A stretch of 64,000 nucleotides of DNA from contig NZ_LFLZ01000019.1 in assembly GCF_001189845.1 (NCBI RefSeq), positions 1-64,000 of the forward strand, written 5' to 3'. The translations under genes were made by a program, and so were the position numbers. Within the stretch, counting starts at the first letter, position 1. Every line of letters begins with the position of its first letter. Positions 1 through 8,776 of the stretch are shown in pieces. Source of the DNA: Bradyrhizobium tropiciagri. GTDB taxonomy: Bacteria; Pseudomonadota; Alphaproteobacteria; Rhizobiales; Xanthobacteraceae. The notes under the pieces are model-generated. The model was not told the origin of the DNA. It did no database searches and worked only from the letters and a program-made list of their open reading frames with translations.

Positions 1-7
1 CCGCGTG

Positions 8-142
8 CGGGGAGAGGTCGGATCGCATGCAGCGAAGCGGAATGCGTCCGGGTGAGGGGGAGTTTCCGCAAACGCAGCTGTCACCGCGTGTGGGGAGACA
101 GCCCCTCACCCCAACCCTCTCCCCGTAAGAACGGGGCGAGGG
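8..142. repeat. Dispersed intergenic inverted repeat
   Basis: CGGGGAGAGG near 8-17 is complementary to CCTCTCCCCG near 116-125, with GGTGAGGGGG and CCCCTCACC blocks between. This is the common 'gggagagg/ctcacc' type of intergenic repeat of this group; a relative lies at 24112-24260. No coding signal is visible in 1-175. Confidence 0.5.
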
Positions 143-175
143 AGCGCACCGTCTTCGTGGCTCTTCAGCGTGCCG

Positions 176-1168
176 CTATTCGGCCGCAATGCTGGTCGGC
201 ACCGGGATGCCGACCTTGGGCCGCGCCTTCGCCGCACGGCTCTTCTTGCTGAAGCGGCTGCCGGCCAGCAGCGCGGCGGCGGCGCGCAGCTGCTCGCGCA
301 GCCATTGATTGGTGGTGTCGCCCTCGGCGGTGGCATGCCAGTAGAGATAATTGACGTGCGGGCTGATCGGGAACGGGCAGGGGAAGCACTGCAACAACCC
401 GGGATCCTCCAGCACCGAGGCGGCGCTTTCCGAGGCCGTCAGCAGCATGTTGCTGCGGCTCACGACATGGCAGGCGGTCGCAAAATTCTGGCAGGTCAGG
501 CGGACGGTGCGCGTCAGGCCGAGGCGCTGCAACTGAAAATCCTCGAACGACACGCCGCTGCGCCGCGACGTCACGCAGACATGCTCCATGCGCAGGTAGG
601 CCTTCTTGTCGAGCCGCGCGCCGAGCTCGGGATGGCCGCGCCGGGCAAACACCGCGATATGCTCGGTCAGGATCTGCTCGCGCCGCACCTCGGTCGAGAG
701 CGGCAACAGCGTATCGATCGCGACGTCGAGCGTGCCGGCGGCCAGCTCGCGCTCCAGATTGTTGCGCTCGCTGCGCACGGTGGCGATCTCGACCAGCGGC
801 GCGACCGCGCTGATGCGGTTGATCAGCGCGCTCAGCATCGGCGCTTCGAGATTGTTGCGCAGCCCGATCACGAAGCGCTTCGGCGTCCTCGCCGGATCGA
901 AGCGGTTGGTGTGGGTCAGCGTCGTCTCGAGGCCGTTGAGCGCCTGGCGCACCGTCGTGATGATCTGGCGCGCCAGCGGGGTCGGCGTCATCACGTGATG
1001 GCGGCGCACGAACAAGGGATCGTTGAACATTGTGCGCAGCCGGCTCAGCGCATGGCTCACCGCGGGCTGCGTCAGGTTGAGACGGAAGCAGGCGCGGCTG
1101 ACGCCGCCCTCGGAATAAATCGCGTCGAACACGACGAACAGGTTCAGATCGATATCGCGCACATGCAT
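176..1168 (-). CDS. LysR family transcriptional regulator
   Basis: A 330-residue LysR-type regulator. The N-terminal winged helix carries the typical stretch NLTQPAVSHALSRLR, followed by a periplasmic-binding-protein-like effector domain from about residue 95 to 305, and a basic tail (KKSRAAKARPK). I chose the ATG at 1168 (MHVRDIDLNLF); an in-frame TTG at 1180 is possible. The gene is divergent from the sugar ABC operon starting at 1260, so it is the likely regulator of that operon. The 91-base gap holds a TTGACG (1201-1206) that may be part of a promoter for the operon. The effector is unknown; general LysR membership is certain from the HTH. Confidence 0.88.
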   Translation of the reverse strand: MHVRDIDLNLFVVFDAIYSEGGVSRACFRLNLTQPAVSHALSRLRTMFNDPLFVRRHHVMTPTPLARQIITTVRQALNGLETTLTHTNRFDPARTPKRFVIGLRNNLEAPMLSALINRISAVAPLVEIATVRSERNNLERELAAGTLDVAIDTLLPLSTEVRREQILTEHIAVFARRGHPELGARLDKKAYLRMEHVCVTSRRSGVSFEDFQLQRLGLTRTVRLTCQNFATACHVVSRSNMLLTASESAASVLEDPGLLQCFPCPFPISPHVNYLYWHATAEGDTTNQWLREQLRAAAALLAGSRFSKKSRAAKARPKVGIPVPTSIAAE

Positions 1169-1259
1169 GGAAATAATCAATCCGTATCCGTCGAATGCAT
1201 TTGACGAATATGAGTTGCCACTCTTAAAGTCTCAAGCAAAATAATACCTGGAGGAAACG

Positions 1260-2285
1260 ATGAGCGTGCAATCGCCATCGCGCGGCGTTGCTGTCCCTGC
1301 GGCATCATCTCGCTCGGGCTCAATGTTCGCAAAGCCGAGCCAGGAGCAGATCGTGCTCCTGATCACGATCGCGCTTCTGGTGGTGTTCGGCCTGACGCTG
1401 AACGGCTTTGCCACCGTCTCCAACCTGCTCAATCTGTTGCGCAGTATTTCCATCCTCGGCGTGCTCGGCCTCGGCATGGGGCTGATCGTGATCAGTCGCG
1501 GCATCGACCTCTCCGAGGTCGCGATCATGGCGGGTTCCTGGGCCATCGCGCTGATCTATATGCAAAATGGCATGCCCGTTTTCACGGCAGTGCTGCTGGC
1601 GCTGGCAATTGCGGTGCTGATCGGCGTCGTCAACGGCGTGATGGTCGCCTTCGTCGAGGCGCCGGCGCTGTTCGTGACGCTGGCCGCCGGCTTCGTGATC
1701 TATGGTCTCGCGTTCTGGATCGCGCCGGCCTGGGTGGTCTACGCGCCGAAGGATGCGCCGGGCCTGATGTATCTCGGCGCCGGACGGCTGTTCGGCGTCC
1801 CGGTTCCGATCCTGGTGTTCGCGGCCTGTGCGATCGCGATGCATCTGTTCCTGTCGCGCACCTCGATCGGCCGCTTCATCTATGCCCAAGGCGACAATCC
1901 GGAGGCCGCGCGGCTGACCGGCATTCCGCTGCGGCCGCTGATCGTGCTCGAGCACGTGCTGGTTGCGCTGCTCGCCTGGATTGCAGGCCTGGTCTGGGTC
2001 GGCACCACGGGCAGCATGCAGATGGCGATCACGCAGGGCACCATGATCTTCGACGTCGTGCTGGTCGTCGTGATCGGCGGCATCAGCCTGATCGGCGGCC
2101 GCGGCAGCGTGTTCAGCGTCGTGGTCGGCTGCATCCTGATCGGCACGTTGCTCAACGCCTTCACCATCATGGACGTCAACAGCGAGGTGCAGAACATCAT
2201 CAAGGGCGTGGTGCTGCTGGCGGCGATCGTGCTCGATAACTGGCTGCACCCCCGCGACGAGGAGACCGCGCGGCAAGGGGACTGA
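1260..2285 (+). CDS. Ribose-type sugar ABC transporter permease
   Basis: A 341-residue polytopic membrane protein of the RbsC/BPD_transp_2 family, with about eight to ten hydrophobic segments. The conserved GLGMGLIVISRGIDLSEVAIMAG-like region near residues 75-95 (GxDLS in the family) and GGISLIGGRGSVFSVVVG near 275-290 are diagnostic. It forms the membrane channel of a group 2 carbohydrate importer. A strong ribosome site (GGAGGA, 1250-1255) precedes the ATG. It is the first gene of an operon with a binding protein, a second (fused) permease, a propeller protein and the ATPase. Two different permeases imply a heterodimeric channel. The substrate is not evident from sequence. Confidence 0.9.
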   Translation: MSVQSPSRGVAVPAASSRSGSMFAKPSQEQIVLLITIALLVVFGLTLNGFATVSNLLNLLRSISILGVLGLGMGLIVISRGIDLSEVAIMAGSWAIALIYMQNGMPVFTAVLLALAIAVLIGVVNGVMVAFVEAPALFVTLAAGFVIYGLAFWIAPAWVVYAPKDAPGLMYLGAGRLFGVPVPILVFAACAIAMHLFLSRTSIGRFIYAQGDNPEAARLTGIPLRPLIVLEHVLVALLAWIAGLVWVGTTGSMQMAITQGTMIFDVVLVVVIGGISLIGGRGSVFSVVVGCILIGTLLNAFTIMDVNSEVQNIIKGVVLLAAIVLDNWLHPRDEETARQGD

Positions 2286-2373
2286 AGCAAGGCGACTGAT
2301 GCGAGTGTCCCCCGCGCCAAAATCAATCATAACAATTCCAAATCAATCAAAAGAATTTCTTGTGGAGGAGACG

Positions 2374-3399
2374 ATGAAGACGACGAAGTTCTGGACGATC
2401 CTGCTCGCCGGCGTGGCGCTTGCCGCAATGCCGTTCGCGGCGTCGGCGCAGGAGGAAGGCACCAAGGCCGGGCGCGAGTTGCGCGCCGCCTACGACAAGT
2501 CGCTGCAGGGCAAGACCGTCGCCTATCTGCCGATCGCGCTCGGCGTGCCGTTGTCCGATGAATGGGGCCGCGTGGTGCAGGAAGAGGCCGAGTGGCGCGG
2601 CATGAAATACGTCGTGCGCGATCCCAACAACAATCCATCCGCCATGCAGCAGGCGCTGACCGCGCTGGTCGACCAGAAGCCCGATGTGCTGATCGTGCAG
2701 AACCCGAGCGTGACGCTGCTGATGAAGGACCTCAAGCGCGCCGAGGCCCAGGGCACGCATGTGATCCAGGTCAACATGGCCTCGAACTACAAGTCCGGCG
2801 CCTTCGTCGGCGTCGACTGGCGCGAGATCGGCAGGTTGCTCGCGAACGAGGCCGTCAAGGCGTGTGGTACCGGCTCCGGCAAGTCGGGCAAGGTGCAGAT
2901 CGTGCAGGGCGAATTGACCGCGGCCGCCAGCGTCGACCAGGTCGGCGCGATCATGGAAGTCCTGAACAAGGATCCCAACATCAAGGTGGTGTCGAACCAG
3001 GCGGCGAACTGGGACGCCAACACCGCGCTCAACATCACTGCGACCGTGATCCAGCAGCATCCCGACCTCTGCGCCTCGATCGGCTTCTGGGGCATCATGG
3101 AGTCGGGCGCCGCGCAAGCGATCCGCAACGCCGGCAAGATCGACGACGTCAAGGTGTTCGCCTCGGGCGAGGGCTCGCAGCTCGATTGCGACCAGGTCAC
3201 ATCGGGCAATTTCAGCAAGTTCCTCAGCTACAAGGCGACCGAGCAGGGCCACGATCTGATGTTCGCGGCCGAGACGCTGCTGATGTCCGGCGACAAGCCC
3301 GGCACGAAGAACCTGTCCTATTACACGCGGCCGATCTGGATCGATAAGTCGAACGCCTCGCTCGGCGGCACCTGTTTCGCGCTACCCAAGAAAAATTAA
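2374..3399 (+). CDS. Sugar ABC transporter periplasmic binding protein
   Basis: A 341-residue Peripla_BP_4 (ribose-binding type) protein. A clear signal peptide runs MKTTKFWTILLAGVALAA..ASAQ, with cleavage expected after ASA at about residue 25. The mature protein starts EEGTKAGREL and shows the family pattern VAYLPIALGVPLSDEWGR, PDVLIVQNPS and VSNQAANWDAN. The ATG at 2374 sits behind GGAGGAGACG, a strong ribosome site; the upstream in-frame start at 2299 would put extra residues before the signal peptide and is rejected. It delivers the substrate to the two permeases on either side. A strong stem-loop follows the stop codon. Confidence 0.9.
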   Translation: MKTTKFWTILLAGVALAAMPFAASAQEEGTKAGRELRAAYDKSLQGKTVAYLPIALGVPLSDEWGRVVQEEAEWRGMKYVVRDPNNNPSAMQQALTALVDQKPDVLIVQNPSVTLLMKDLKRAEAQGTHVIQVNMASNYKSGAFVGVDWREIGRLLANEAVKACGTGSGKSGKVQIVQGELTAAASVDQVGAIMEVLNKDPNIKVVSNQAANWDANTALNITATVIQQHPDLCASIGFWGIMESGAAQAIRNAGKIDDVKVFASGEGSQLDCDQVTSGNFSKFLSYKATEQGHDLMFAAETLLMSGDKPGTKNLSYYTRPIWIDKSNASLGGTCFALPKKN

Positions 3400-3411
3400 C
3401 AAGGCGCGGGG

Positions 3412-3446
3412 ACAGCCGGCGCGGGGGGCATTCCCGCGCCGGCTGT
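3412..3446 (+). terminator. Long perfect stem-loop after the binding-protein gene
   Basis: ACAGCCGGCGCGGG (3412-3425) pairs perfectly with CCCGCGCCGGCTGT (3433-3446) around a 7-base loop. No T-run follows, so it is more likely a 3' stabiliser or partial terminator that raises binding-protein expression over the downstream genes than a full intrinsic terminator. This function is inferred. Confidence 0.6.
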
Positions 3447-3451
3447 ATCAC

Positions 3452-3500
3452 GAGCATGATCCGGAAAAGTGGAAGCCGGTTTTCCGAACAGATCATGCTC
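3452..3500. repeat. 49-bp palindromic intergenic repeat (type A)
   Basis: It begins GAGCATGATC and ends GATCATGCTC, with complementary inner arms around CCGGTTTTCC. A second copy of the same length and design lies at 8707-8755. This palindrome is frequent between genes in Bradyrhizobium and relatives. Confidence 0.75.
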
Positions 3501-3559
3501 AAAAGAGAGACGAGATCACGGTGTGATGTCTCGCATCATGATCGAGGAGTGCTTTGACG

Positions 3560-5698
3560 ATGTCGATGGCCGTTGATTCCTTTGCCGCATCGGTGCGGCG
3601 GTTCTCACCCCGGCTCCTGCTGTCGGAGCTGTTGCTGAAACAGTGGTTCGAGCCGGTCGTTCCGTTCACCGTGATGATCGGGCTGTGGGCCTATTTCGCA
3701 CTCACCATTCCCGACTACGCCTCGGTGCAGAACTCCGTGTCGCTGCTGCGGCTGTTCGCCGAATTCGGCTTTGTTGCGCTCGCGATGGGCTTCTGCCTCG
3801 TCACCGGCGGCATCGATCTTTCGGTCGGCGCGATCTTCGCGCTGTGCAATTTCGCCGCGCTGTATTTCCTGCTGGTGCGCGAGTGGCCGGTCGGCCTCGC
3901 GGTGCCGGCGACGCTGCTGGTCGGCGCGCTGCTCGGCAGTATCAACGGCTTTTTGATCGGCTTCCTGAAGACGCGGCCGTTCCTGACCACGCTGGTGACG
4001 CTGATCATCCTGCGCGCCTCGGTCAATTTGCTCAACACCAGCTATGCCCAGGTGTTCGCGACCAACTCGATCGACAGCGACGCCTGGGATTTCATCGGCG
4101 GCGGCAGCGTGCTCGGCATTCCCGTCAATGCGGCGACGCTGTTTGTGGTGCTGCTGGTCTGCCACATCTTCCTGTCGCGCTCGCGCTATGGCTGGCATCT
4201 CACCGCGATCGGCGCCAGCCGCAAGGCGGCGCGCCATGCCGGCATCCGCGTCCGCCTGATGCTGTTCATGACCTATGTGCTGTCCGGCACGCTGTGCGCG
4301 GCGAGCGGCATTTTCTACGCCGCGCGGCAGGCCTCGACGGATTCCACAACCGGTGTGGGCTGGGAATTCCAGGCGCTGACCGCGGTGGTGCTCGGCGGCG
4401 TGTCGCTGGCCGGCGGCAAGGGCACGGTGTGGCGGGCGATGATCGGCGCGCTGATCATCTTCCTCTTGATCAACGGCCTCGTGCGGATGGGCATCCCGGG
4501 CTACGTGACCTCGGCAGTGACGGGCATGATCCTGCTCGCCGCCGTCGGCATCGACGTCAAATGGTCGAAGAACCGCGGCAAGGCGATCCAGAAGATCTAC
4601 GTCAATCCGGCCTTCGTGCCGCTCGCCTCGGCGCCCGCGGTGCAGCCCGGCGCGGCCTCGCCCTATGCGCAGAACGACCGGCTGATCAAGGCGCAGGCGA
4701 TCGGCGTCGATCAGGTCGAGGGGCCCGAGGACGTGATCCTCGACCGCCAGGGCCGGCTCTACGGCTCGACCCGCGACGGCAATGTGATCCGCTTCTCCGG
4801 GCCGAACTTCGAGACCCGCGAGGTGTTCGCCCATATCGGCGGGCGGCCGCTCGGCATGCAGTTCGATCGCGACGAGAATCTGATCGTCGCGGTGGCCGGC
4901 ATGGGCGTCTATGGCGTCGCGCCCGACGGCCGCATCTTCAAGGTCACCGATGAGACCAACCGCACCTGGTACAAGCTGAACGACGACAGCCGCCTGCGCA
5001 TGGCCGACGATCTCGACATCGCGCCCGACGGCAAGATCTATTTCAGTGACTGCACCACGCGTTACGAGATGACCACCAACACCCTCGACATCCTCGAGGG
5101 CCGGCCGAACGGCCGCGTGGTCTGCTACGATCCGGCGACCAAGACCACGCGCACCGTGATCAACCACTTCTATTTCCCGAACGGGATCTGCGTCTCCCAT
5201 GACGGCAAGTCGATCCTGATTGCGTCGACGTCGCTGTGCAAGGTGTTCCGGCACTGGATCGCGGGACCGAACAAGGGCAAGACCGAAGTGCTGATGGACG
5301 AGCTGCCGGGCAACCCCGACAACATCAACCGCGCCTCCGACGGCACCTACTGGCTGGCGCTGGTCGGCATCCGCACCCCGACCTTCGACCTTGCCGCGCG
5401 AAAGCCCGGCTTCCGCCTGCGCATGGTCAAGCAGGTGCCGACCGACGAATGGCTGGCGCCCGCGCTCAACCATGGCTGCGTGCTGAAGTTCAACGAGAAG
5501 GGCGAGGCGCTGGAGTCGTGGTGGGATCCGACCGGCATCTCGCATTCGACCCTGACCTCGATGCGCGAGCACCAGGGCTATCTCTATCTCGGCGGGCTCG
5601 AGAACAACCGGATCGGCCGCATCAAGCTCGACGGCGTCGACGACAGCTGGACCGGCTACGACGCGTACTGGGGTGCCAAAAGCAGGGTGACGACGTAA
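3560..5698 (+). CDS. ABC permease fused to SMP-30/strictosidine-synthase-like propeller
   Basis: A 712-residue two-domain protein. Residues about 1-340 are an RbsC-type permease with hydrophobic segments, VTGGIDLSVGAIFAL near 75-90 and VVLGGVSLAGGKGTVW near 275-290. After a Pro/Ala-rich linker (about 350-375) comes a beta-propeller of the SMP-30/strictosidine synthase class: GPEDVILDRQGRLYGS, ADDLDIAPDGKIYFSD, and NGRVVCYDPATK followed by FPNGICVSHDGKS. Enzymes of this fold are often metal-dependent lactonases, but catalytic residues cannot be assigned here. Family permeases normally end cytoplasmically, so the propeller would face the cytosol (inference). The ATG at 3560 follows GAGGAG; a TTG at 3554 is an alternative. 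The stop overlaps the next start (TAATG). There is no frame break at the joint, so the fusion is real in this sequence. Confidence 0.88.
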   Translation: MSMAVDSFAASVRRFSPRLLLSELLLKQWFEPVVPFTVMIGLWAYFALTIPDYASVQNSVSLLRLFAEFGFVALAMGFCLVTGGIDLSVGAIFALCNFAALYFLLVREWPVGLAVPATLLVGALLGSINGFLIGFLKTRPFLTTLVTLIILRASVNLLNTSYAQVFATNSIDSDAWDFIGGGSVLGIPVNAATLFVVLLVCHIFLSRSRYGWHLTAIGASRKAARHAGIRVRLMLFMTYVLSGTLCAASGIFYAARQASTDSTTGVGWEFQALTAVVLGGVSLAGGKGTVWRAMIGALIIFLLINGLVRMGIPGYVTSAVTGMILLAAVGIDVKWSKNRGKAIQKIYVNPAFVPLASAPAVQPGAASPYAQNDRLIKAQAIGVDQVEGPEDVILDRQGRLYGSTRDGNVIRFSGPNFETREVFAHIGGRPLGMQFDRDENLIVAVAGMGVYGVAPDGRIFKVTDETNRTWYKLNDDSRLRMADDLDIAPDGKIYFSDCTTRYEMTTNTLDILEGRPNGRVVCYDPATKTTRTVINHFYFPNGICVSHDGKSILIASTSLCKVFRHWIAGPNKGKTEVLMDELPGNPDNINRASDGTYWLALVGIRTPTFDLAARKPGFRLRMVKQVPTDEWLAPALNHGCVLKFNEKGEALESWWDPTGISHSTLTSMREHQGYLYLGGLENNRIGRIKLDGVDDSWTGYDAYWGAKSRVTT

Positions 5699-6819
5699 TG
5701 GGATTCTTCGATCATCTGCTGCGCGACATCCGCAGCGTCGTCGACCGCGATGGCGGCCAGAACGCGATCCCGCCGCTCGACGGCGCACTCAGCCCGAACG
5801 ACCGGCTCGACACCGCCGTGCCGATCGGCGAGCCGCTGCCCGGTGTCGACGACGTCATCGCCGCCGGCGACGGCGGGATCTATGTCTCCGCCGGCCGTCA
5901 GGTGCTGAAGCTCAGCGGTGCGGATTTCTCGACCCGCACCGTCATCGCCGAGTTCGAGGACGACGCCGGCGGACTCGCGCTGCATCCGGACGGCCGCCTC
6001 CTGGTCTGCGTCGCGGGGAGGGGGCTCGCCGCGATCGATCCCGCCAAGCCCGTGCCGCGCTGGCTGGATGCAGTCGGCGGCAGCGCGCTCACCGGGCTGT
6101 TGTCGGTGACGGCAGCGCCCGATGGCCGCATCTATGCCGTCGAAGGCAGCATCGGCCGCCGACCCGGCGAGTGGCGGCACGATTTGATGGAGAAGCGCGC
6201 CAATGGCCGCCTGATCTGCTGCGGGGCCGGCCTCGACAATCCGCAGGTGCTGCTGCGTGACCTGCCATATCCCTACGGCGTGCTGGTCTCGGCCGACGGC
6301 AACAGCCTGTGGCTCACCGAGAGCTGGGCGCATCGCCTGAGCCGGTTCGCTCTCACAGCCAACGGGCTTGGCTCGCGGGAGACCGTCGCCGCCAATATGC
6401 CGGGCTATCCGGCGCGGCTGCATCCGGATGGCCGTGGCGGGCTGCTGCTCGGCATGTTCGCGCGCCGCACCCATCTGATCGAGTTCGTGCTCAAGGAAGA
6501 CGATTTCCGCGAGGAGATGATGGCGACGATGCCGCCCGAATACTGGGTGGCGCCGGCGCTGGTCGGCGGCAGCGATTGCCTGGAGCCGATGCAGATCGGC
6601 AGCGTCAAGGCGCTCGGTATCCAGAAGCCCTGGGCGCCGCCGCGCTCCTATGGCCTGCTCGTGCATCTCGATGCCGAGGGCGATGCGACCGACAGCCTGC
6701 ACAGCCGCGCCGGCGGCCGCTTTCACGGCATCACCGCCGCTTGCGCAACGCCATCGGGGATCGTCATCGCGGCGCGCGGCGCCGGACGGCTGCTGCGCTA
6801 CACGGGAGACCTGCGATGA
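5698..6819 (+). CDS. SMP-30/strictosidine-synthase-like beta-propeller protein
   Basis: A 373-residue soluble protein without a signal peptide. Propeller blade repeats are visible: GVDDVIAAGDGGIYVSAG, GGLALHPDGRLLVCVAG, VTAAPDGRIYAVEG and GVLVSADGNSLWLTES. It is a homologue of the C-terminal half of the preceding fusion gene, suggesting an old duplication. The start codon overlaps the upstream stop and its own stop overlaps the ATPase start (ATGA), so translation is coupled. A lactonase or other hydrolase acting on the imported compound is a reasonable guess from the fold; a binding or regulatory role is equally possible. Confidence 0.82.
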   Translation: MGFFDHLLRDIRSVVDRDGGQNAIPPLDGALSPNDRLDTAVPIGEPLPGVDDVIAAGDGGIYVSAGRQVLKLSGADFSTRTVIAEFEDDAGGLALHPDGRLLVCVAGRGLAAIDPAKPVPRWLDAVGGSALTGLLSVTAAPDGRIYAVEGSIGRRPGEWRHDLMEKRANGRLICCGAGLDNPQVLLRDLPYPYGVLVSADGNSLWLTESWAHRLSRFALTANGLGSRETVAANMPGYPARLHPDGRGGLLLGMFARRTHLIEFVLKEDDFREEMMATMPPEYWVAPALVGGSDCLEPMQIGSVKALGIQKPWAPPRSYGLLVHLDAEGDATDSLHSRAGGRFHGITAACATPSGIVIAARGAGRLLRYTGDLR

Positions 6820-8354
6820 ATGACGGCGTGATGCAGGCGGCGACCGCGACCCAGTCGGCAGCCCGCGAACCGGTGCTGCGGATCAGCAACGGCTCCAAGA
6901 TCTATGGCGGCGTCCACGCTATCGAGGGCGTCAATTTCGACCTCTATCCCGGCGAGGTGCACGCGCTGGTCGGCGAAAACGGCGCCGGCAAGTCGACGCT
7001 GTGCAAGGCGATCGCGGGTGCGATCAACCTCACCTCAGGCGACTACCTGCTCGACGGCAAGCCTGCCAATTTCGAGCAGCCGCGCGACGCGCTCGATGCC
7101 GGTATCTGCATGGTCTATCAGGAGACCAGCCTGGTGCCGACCATGACCGCGGCGCAGAACATCGAGCTCGGCAACGAGAAGCTGCTGACGCGCTTCCGCA
7201 CGCTGAACATCCAGGCCCAGCAACTGTTGCAATCGCTGAATTTCCATGTCGACCCGGCAACGCCGGTGGCGCTGCTCGGCACCGCCAAGAAGCAGATGGT
7301 GGAGATCGCGCGTGCGATCTACAACAAGGCGCGCATCATCATCTTCGACGAGCCGACCGCGTCGCTGACGCCGGAGGAGATCGTCCACTTCTTCCATCTG
7401 GTGCGCGACCTGCGCGCCCGCGGCGTCTCGATCATCTACATCTCGCACGCGCTGGAGGAATCGCTGCAGATCGCCGACCGCATCACCGTGCTGCGCGACG
7501 GCAAGCTGGTGATCACGGCGCCCGCCAAGCAGCTGAGCCGCGATGCGCTGGTGCAGCACATGGTCGGCCGCGAGGTGGCGCAGGCGGTCTATGGCGGCAA
7601 GGCCAAGACCCATCAGCGCCGCGAGAAGGTGCTGACGGTCGAGAACGTCACCATGGGCATGGCGGTCAAGAACATGTCGTTCTCGGTCTATGCCGGCGAG
7701 GTGGTCGGCATCGCCGGCCTGATCGGCTCCGGCCGCACCGAGATCGCCAAGATCATCTACGGCGCGCTGAAGCGCAACCTGGTCAACGGCGGCACCATCC
7801 GGCTGCGCGGAAAACCGATCCGCTACCGCGTGCCGCGACAGGCGATCAATGACGGCATCGCCTACATCACCGAGGATCGCAAGGCGAACGGCTTCTTCGA
7901 GACCATGGTGGTCGACGACAACGTCTATATCGGCAGCCTTGCCACAAGGAAGGGCTGGAGCTTCCTGTTGTCGCGCGCGAAGCGCAGCAAGCTCGCCAAC
8001 TACTGGGTCGATCGGCTCAAGATCAGCGCCTTGCAGCGCAAGGCGCGGATCATCGAACTGTCCGGCGGCAACCAGCAGAAGGTGGTGCTGGCCAAAACCT
8101 TGGTGCAGGAGCCCTCGATCATATTCTTCGACGAGCCGACCCGCGGCGTCGATGTCGGCACCATCCCGCATATCCATGGCGAAATCCGCCGGCTCGCCGA
8201 CGAGGGCAAGGCGGTGGTGGTGATCTCGTCCTATCTGCCGGAGATCCTCGCCGTCTCCGACCGCATCCTGGTCGCCCGCACCGGCCGCATCGTCGCCGAG
8301 TTCGACGCGGCGGATGCGACCCAGGACAAGATCCTTTACGCCGCGGTGCATTGA
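6816..8354 (+). CDS. Sugar ABC transporter ATP-binding protein (double NBD)
   Basis: A 512-residue RbsA/MglA-type ATPase with two nucleotide-binding domains. The first has Walker A GENGAGKSTL near residue 54 and Walker B IIIFDEPTASLT near 180. The second has a degenerate Walker A (GLIGSGRTE near 302), a good signature motif LSGGNQQKVVLAK and Walker B IIFFDEPTRGVDVGT. The degenerate second P-loop is normal for the family. It powers import through the two permeases of this operon. The start overlaps the previous stop by ATGA. It is the last gene of the operon and is followed by intergenic repeats. Confidence 0.92.
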   Translation: MNDGVMQAATATQSAAREPVLRISNGSKIYGGVHAIEGVNFDLYPGEVHALVGENGAGKSTLCKAIAGAINLTSGDYLLDGKPANFEQPRDALDAGICMVYQETSLVPTMTAAQNIELGNEKLLTRFRTLNIQAQQLLQSLNFHVDPATPVALLGTAKKQMVEIARAIYNKARIIIFDEPTASLTPEEIVHFFHLVRDLRARGVSIIYISHALEESLQIADRITVLRDGKLVITAPAKQLSRDALVQHMVGREVAQAVYGGKAKTHQRREKVLTVENVTMGMAVKNMSFSVYAGEVVGIAGLIGSGRTEIAKIIYGALKRNLVNGGTIRLRGKPIRYRVPRQAINDGIAYITEDRKANGFFETMVVDDNVYIGSLATRKGWSFLLSRAKRSKLANYWVDRLKISALQRKARIIELSGGNQQKVVLAKTLVQEPSIIFFDEPTRGVDVGTIPHIHGEIRRLADEGKAVVVISSYLPEILAVSDRILVARTGRIVAEFDAADATQDKILYAAVH

Positions 8355-8376
8355 GGGCCGCGACTTTCCCCATCGT

Positions 8377-8475
8377 CATTCCGGGGCGTGCGAAGCACGA
8401 GCCCGGAATCCATTGAACCGCAGCTTCGGTGGTTGAATGGATTCCGGGCTCGACGCTTCGCGCCGCCCCGGAATG
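8377..8475. repeat. Imperfect inverted repeat element
   Basis: CATTCCGGGG at the left end is complementary to CCCCGGAATG at the right end, and CCCGGAATCCATT faces AATGGATTCCGGG in the middle. It is a dispersed intergenic palindromic element downstream of the ABC operon. Confidence 0.65.
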
Positions 8476-8500
8476 CCAGGAACAAGCCGCATTCCACACT

Positions 8501-8604
8501 GTCATCGCCCGCGAAAGCGGGCGATCCAGTACGCCGCGGCCTATCAGTGTGATCACGGCCGTCTCTGGAATACTGGATCGCCCGGTCGAGTGCCGGACGA
8601 TGAC
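8501..8604. repeat. Inverted repeat element
   Basis: GTCATCGCCCGC and CGGGCGATCCAGTA on the left face TACTGGATCGCCCG on the right. It is another dispersed intergenic element, lying just before the promoter of the 8777 gene. With 8377-8475 it fills most of the 8355-8629 gap. Confidence 0.55.
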
Positions 8605-8629
8605 GGAGTGGATCGGGCCGATCCTGCCC

Positions 8630-8659
8630 TTGACAATTATTTTAAGTATAAAATATTAT
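8630..8659 (+). promoter_or_regulatory. Sigma-70-like promoter overlapping an operator
   Basis: TTGACA (8630-8635) and TATTAT (8654-8659) are spaced by 18 bases. The spacer contains the inverted repeat ATTTTA-AGTA-TAAAAT (8639-8654). The 20-mer AATTATTTTAAGTATAAAAT (8635-8654) recurs exactly at 18157-18176 before the CoA ligase gene. A repressor bound here would block the promoter of the 8777 operon. Confidence 0.6.
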
Positions 8660-8706
8660 CCACTGATCGGCTCCGCTGGAGAAGACGCCCCCGGCCGCCG
8701 AAGCCA

Positions 8707-8755
8707 GAGCATGATCCGAAAAAGTGGCAACCGGTTTTTCGAGAAGATCATGCTC
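8707..8755. repeat. 49-bp palindromic intergenic repeat (type A)
   Basis: This is a second copy of the element at 3452-3500: same ends (GAGCATGATC / GATCATGCTC), same length, a few internal changes. It lies in the 5' leader of the 8777 gene, where it could form a stem-loop in the transcript. Confidence 0.75.
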
Positions 8756-8776
8756 AAACCGAAAGGCGAGAACGCC

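Noticed and set aside
2299..2373. An upstream start for the sugar-binding protein
   Set aside because: It would bury the signal peptide; the ATG at 2374 has a strong ribosome site and begins a typical signal sequence.
8429..8776. An N-terminal extension of the monooxygenase/reductase upstream to 8429
   Set aside because: This stretch is repeat DNA plus the promoter and operator; the family start matches ATG 8777.
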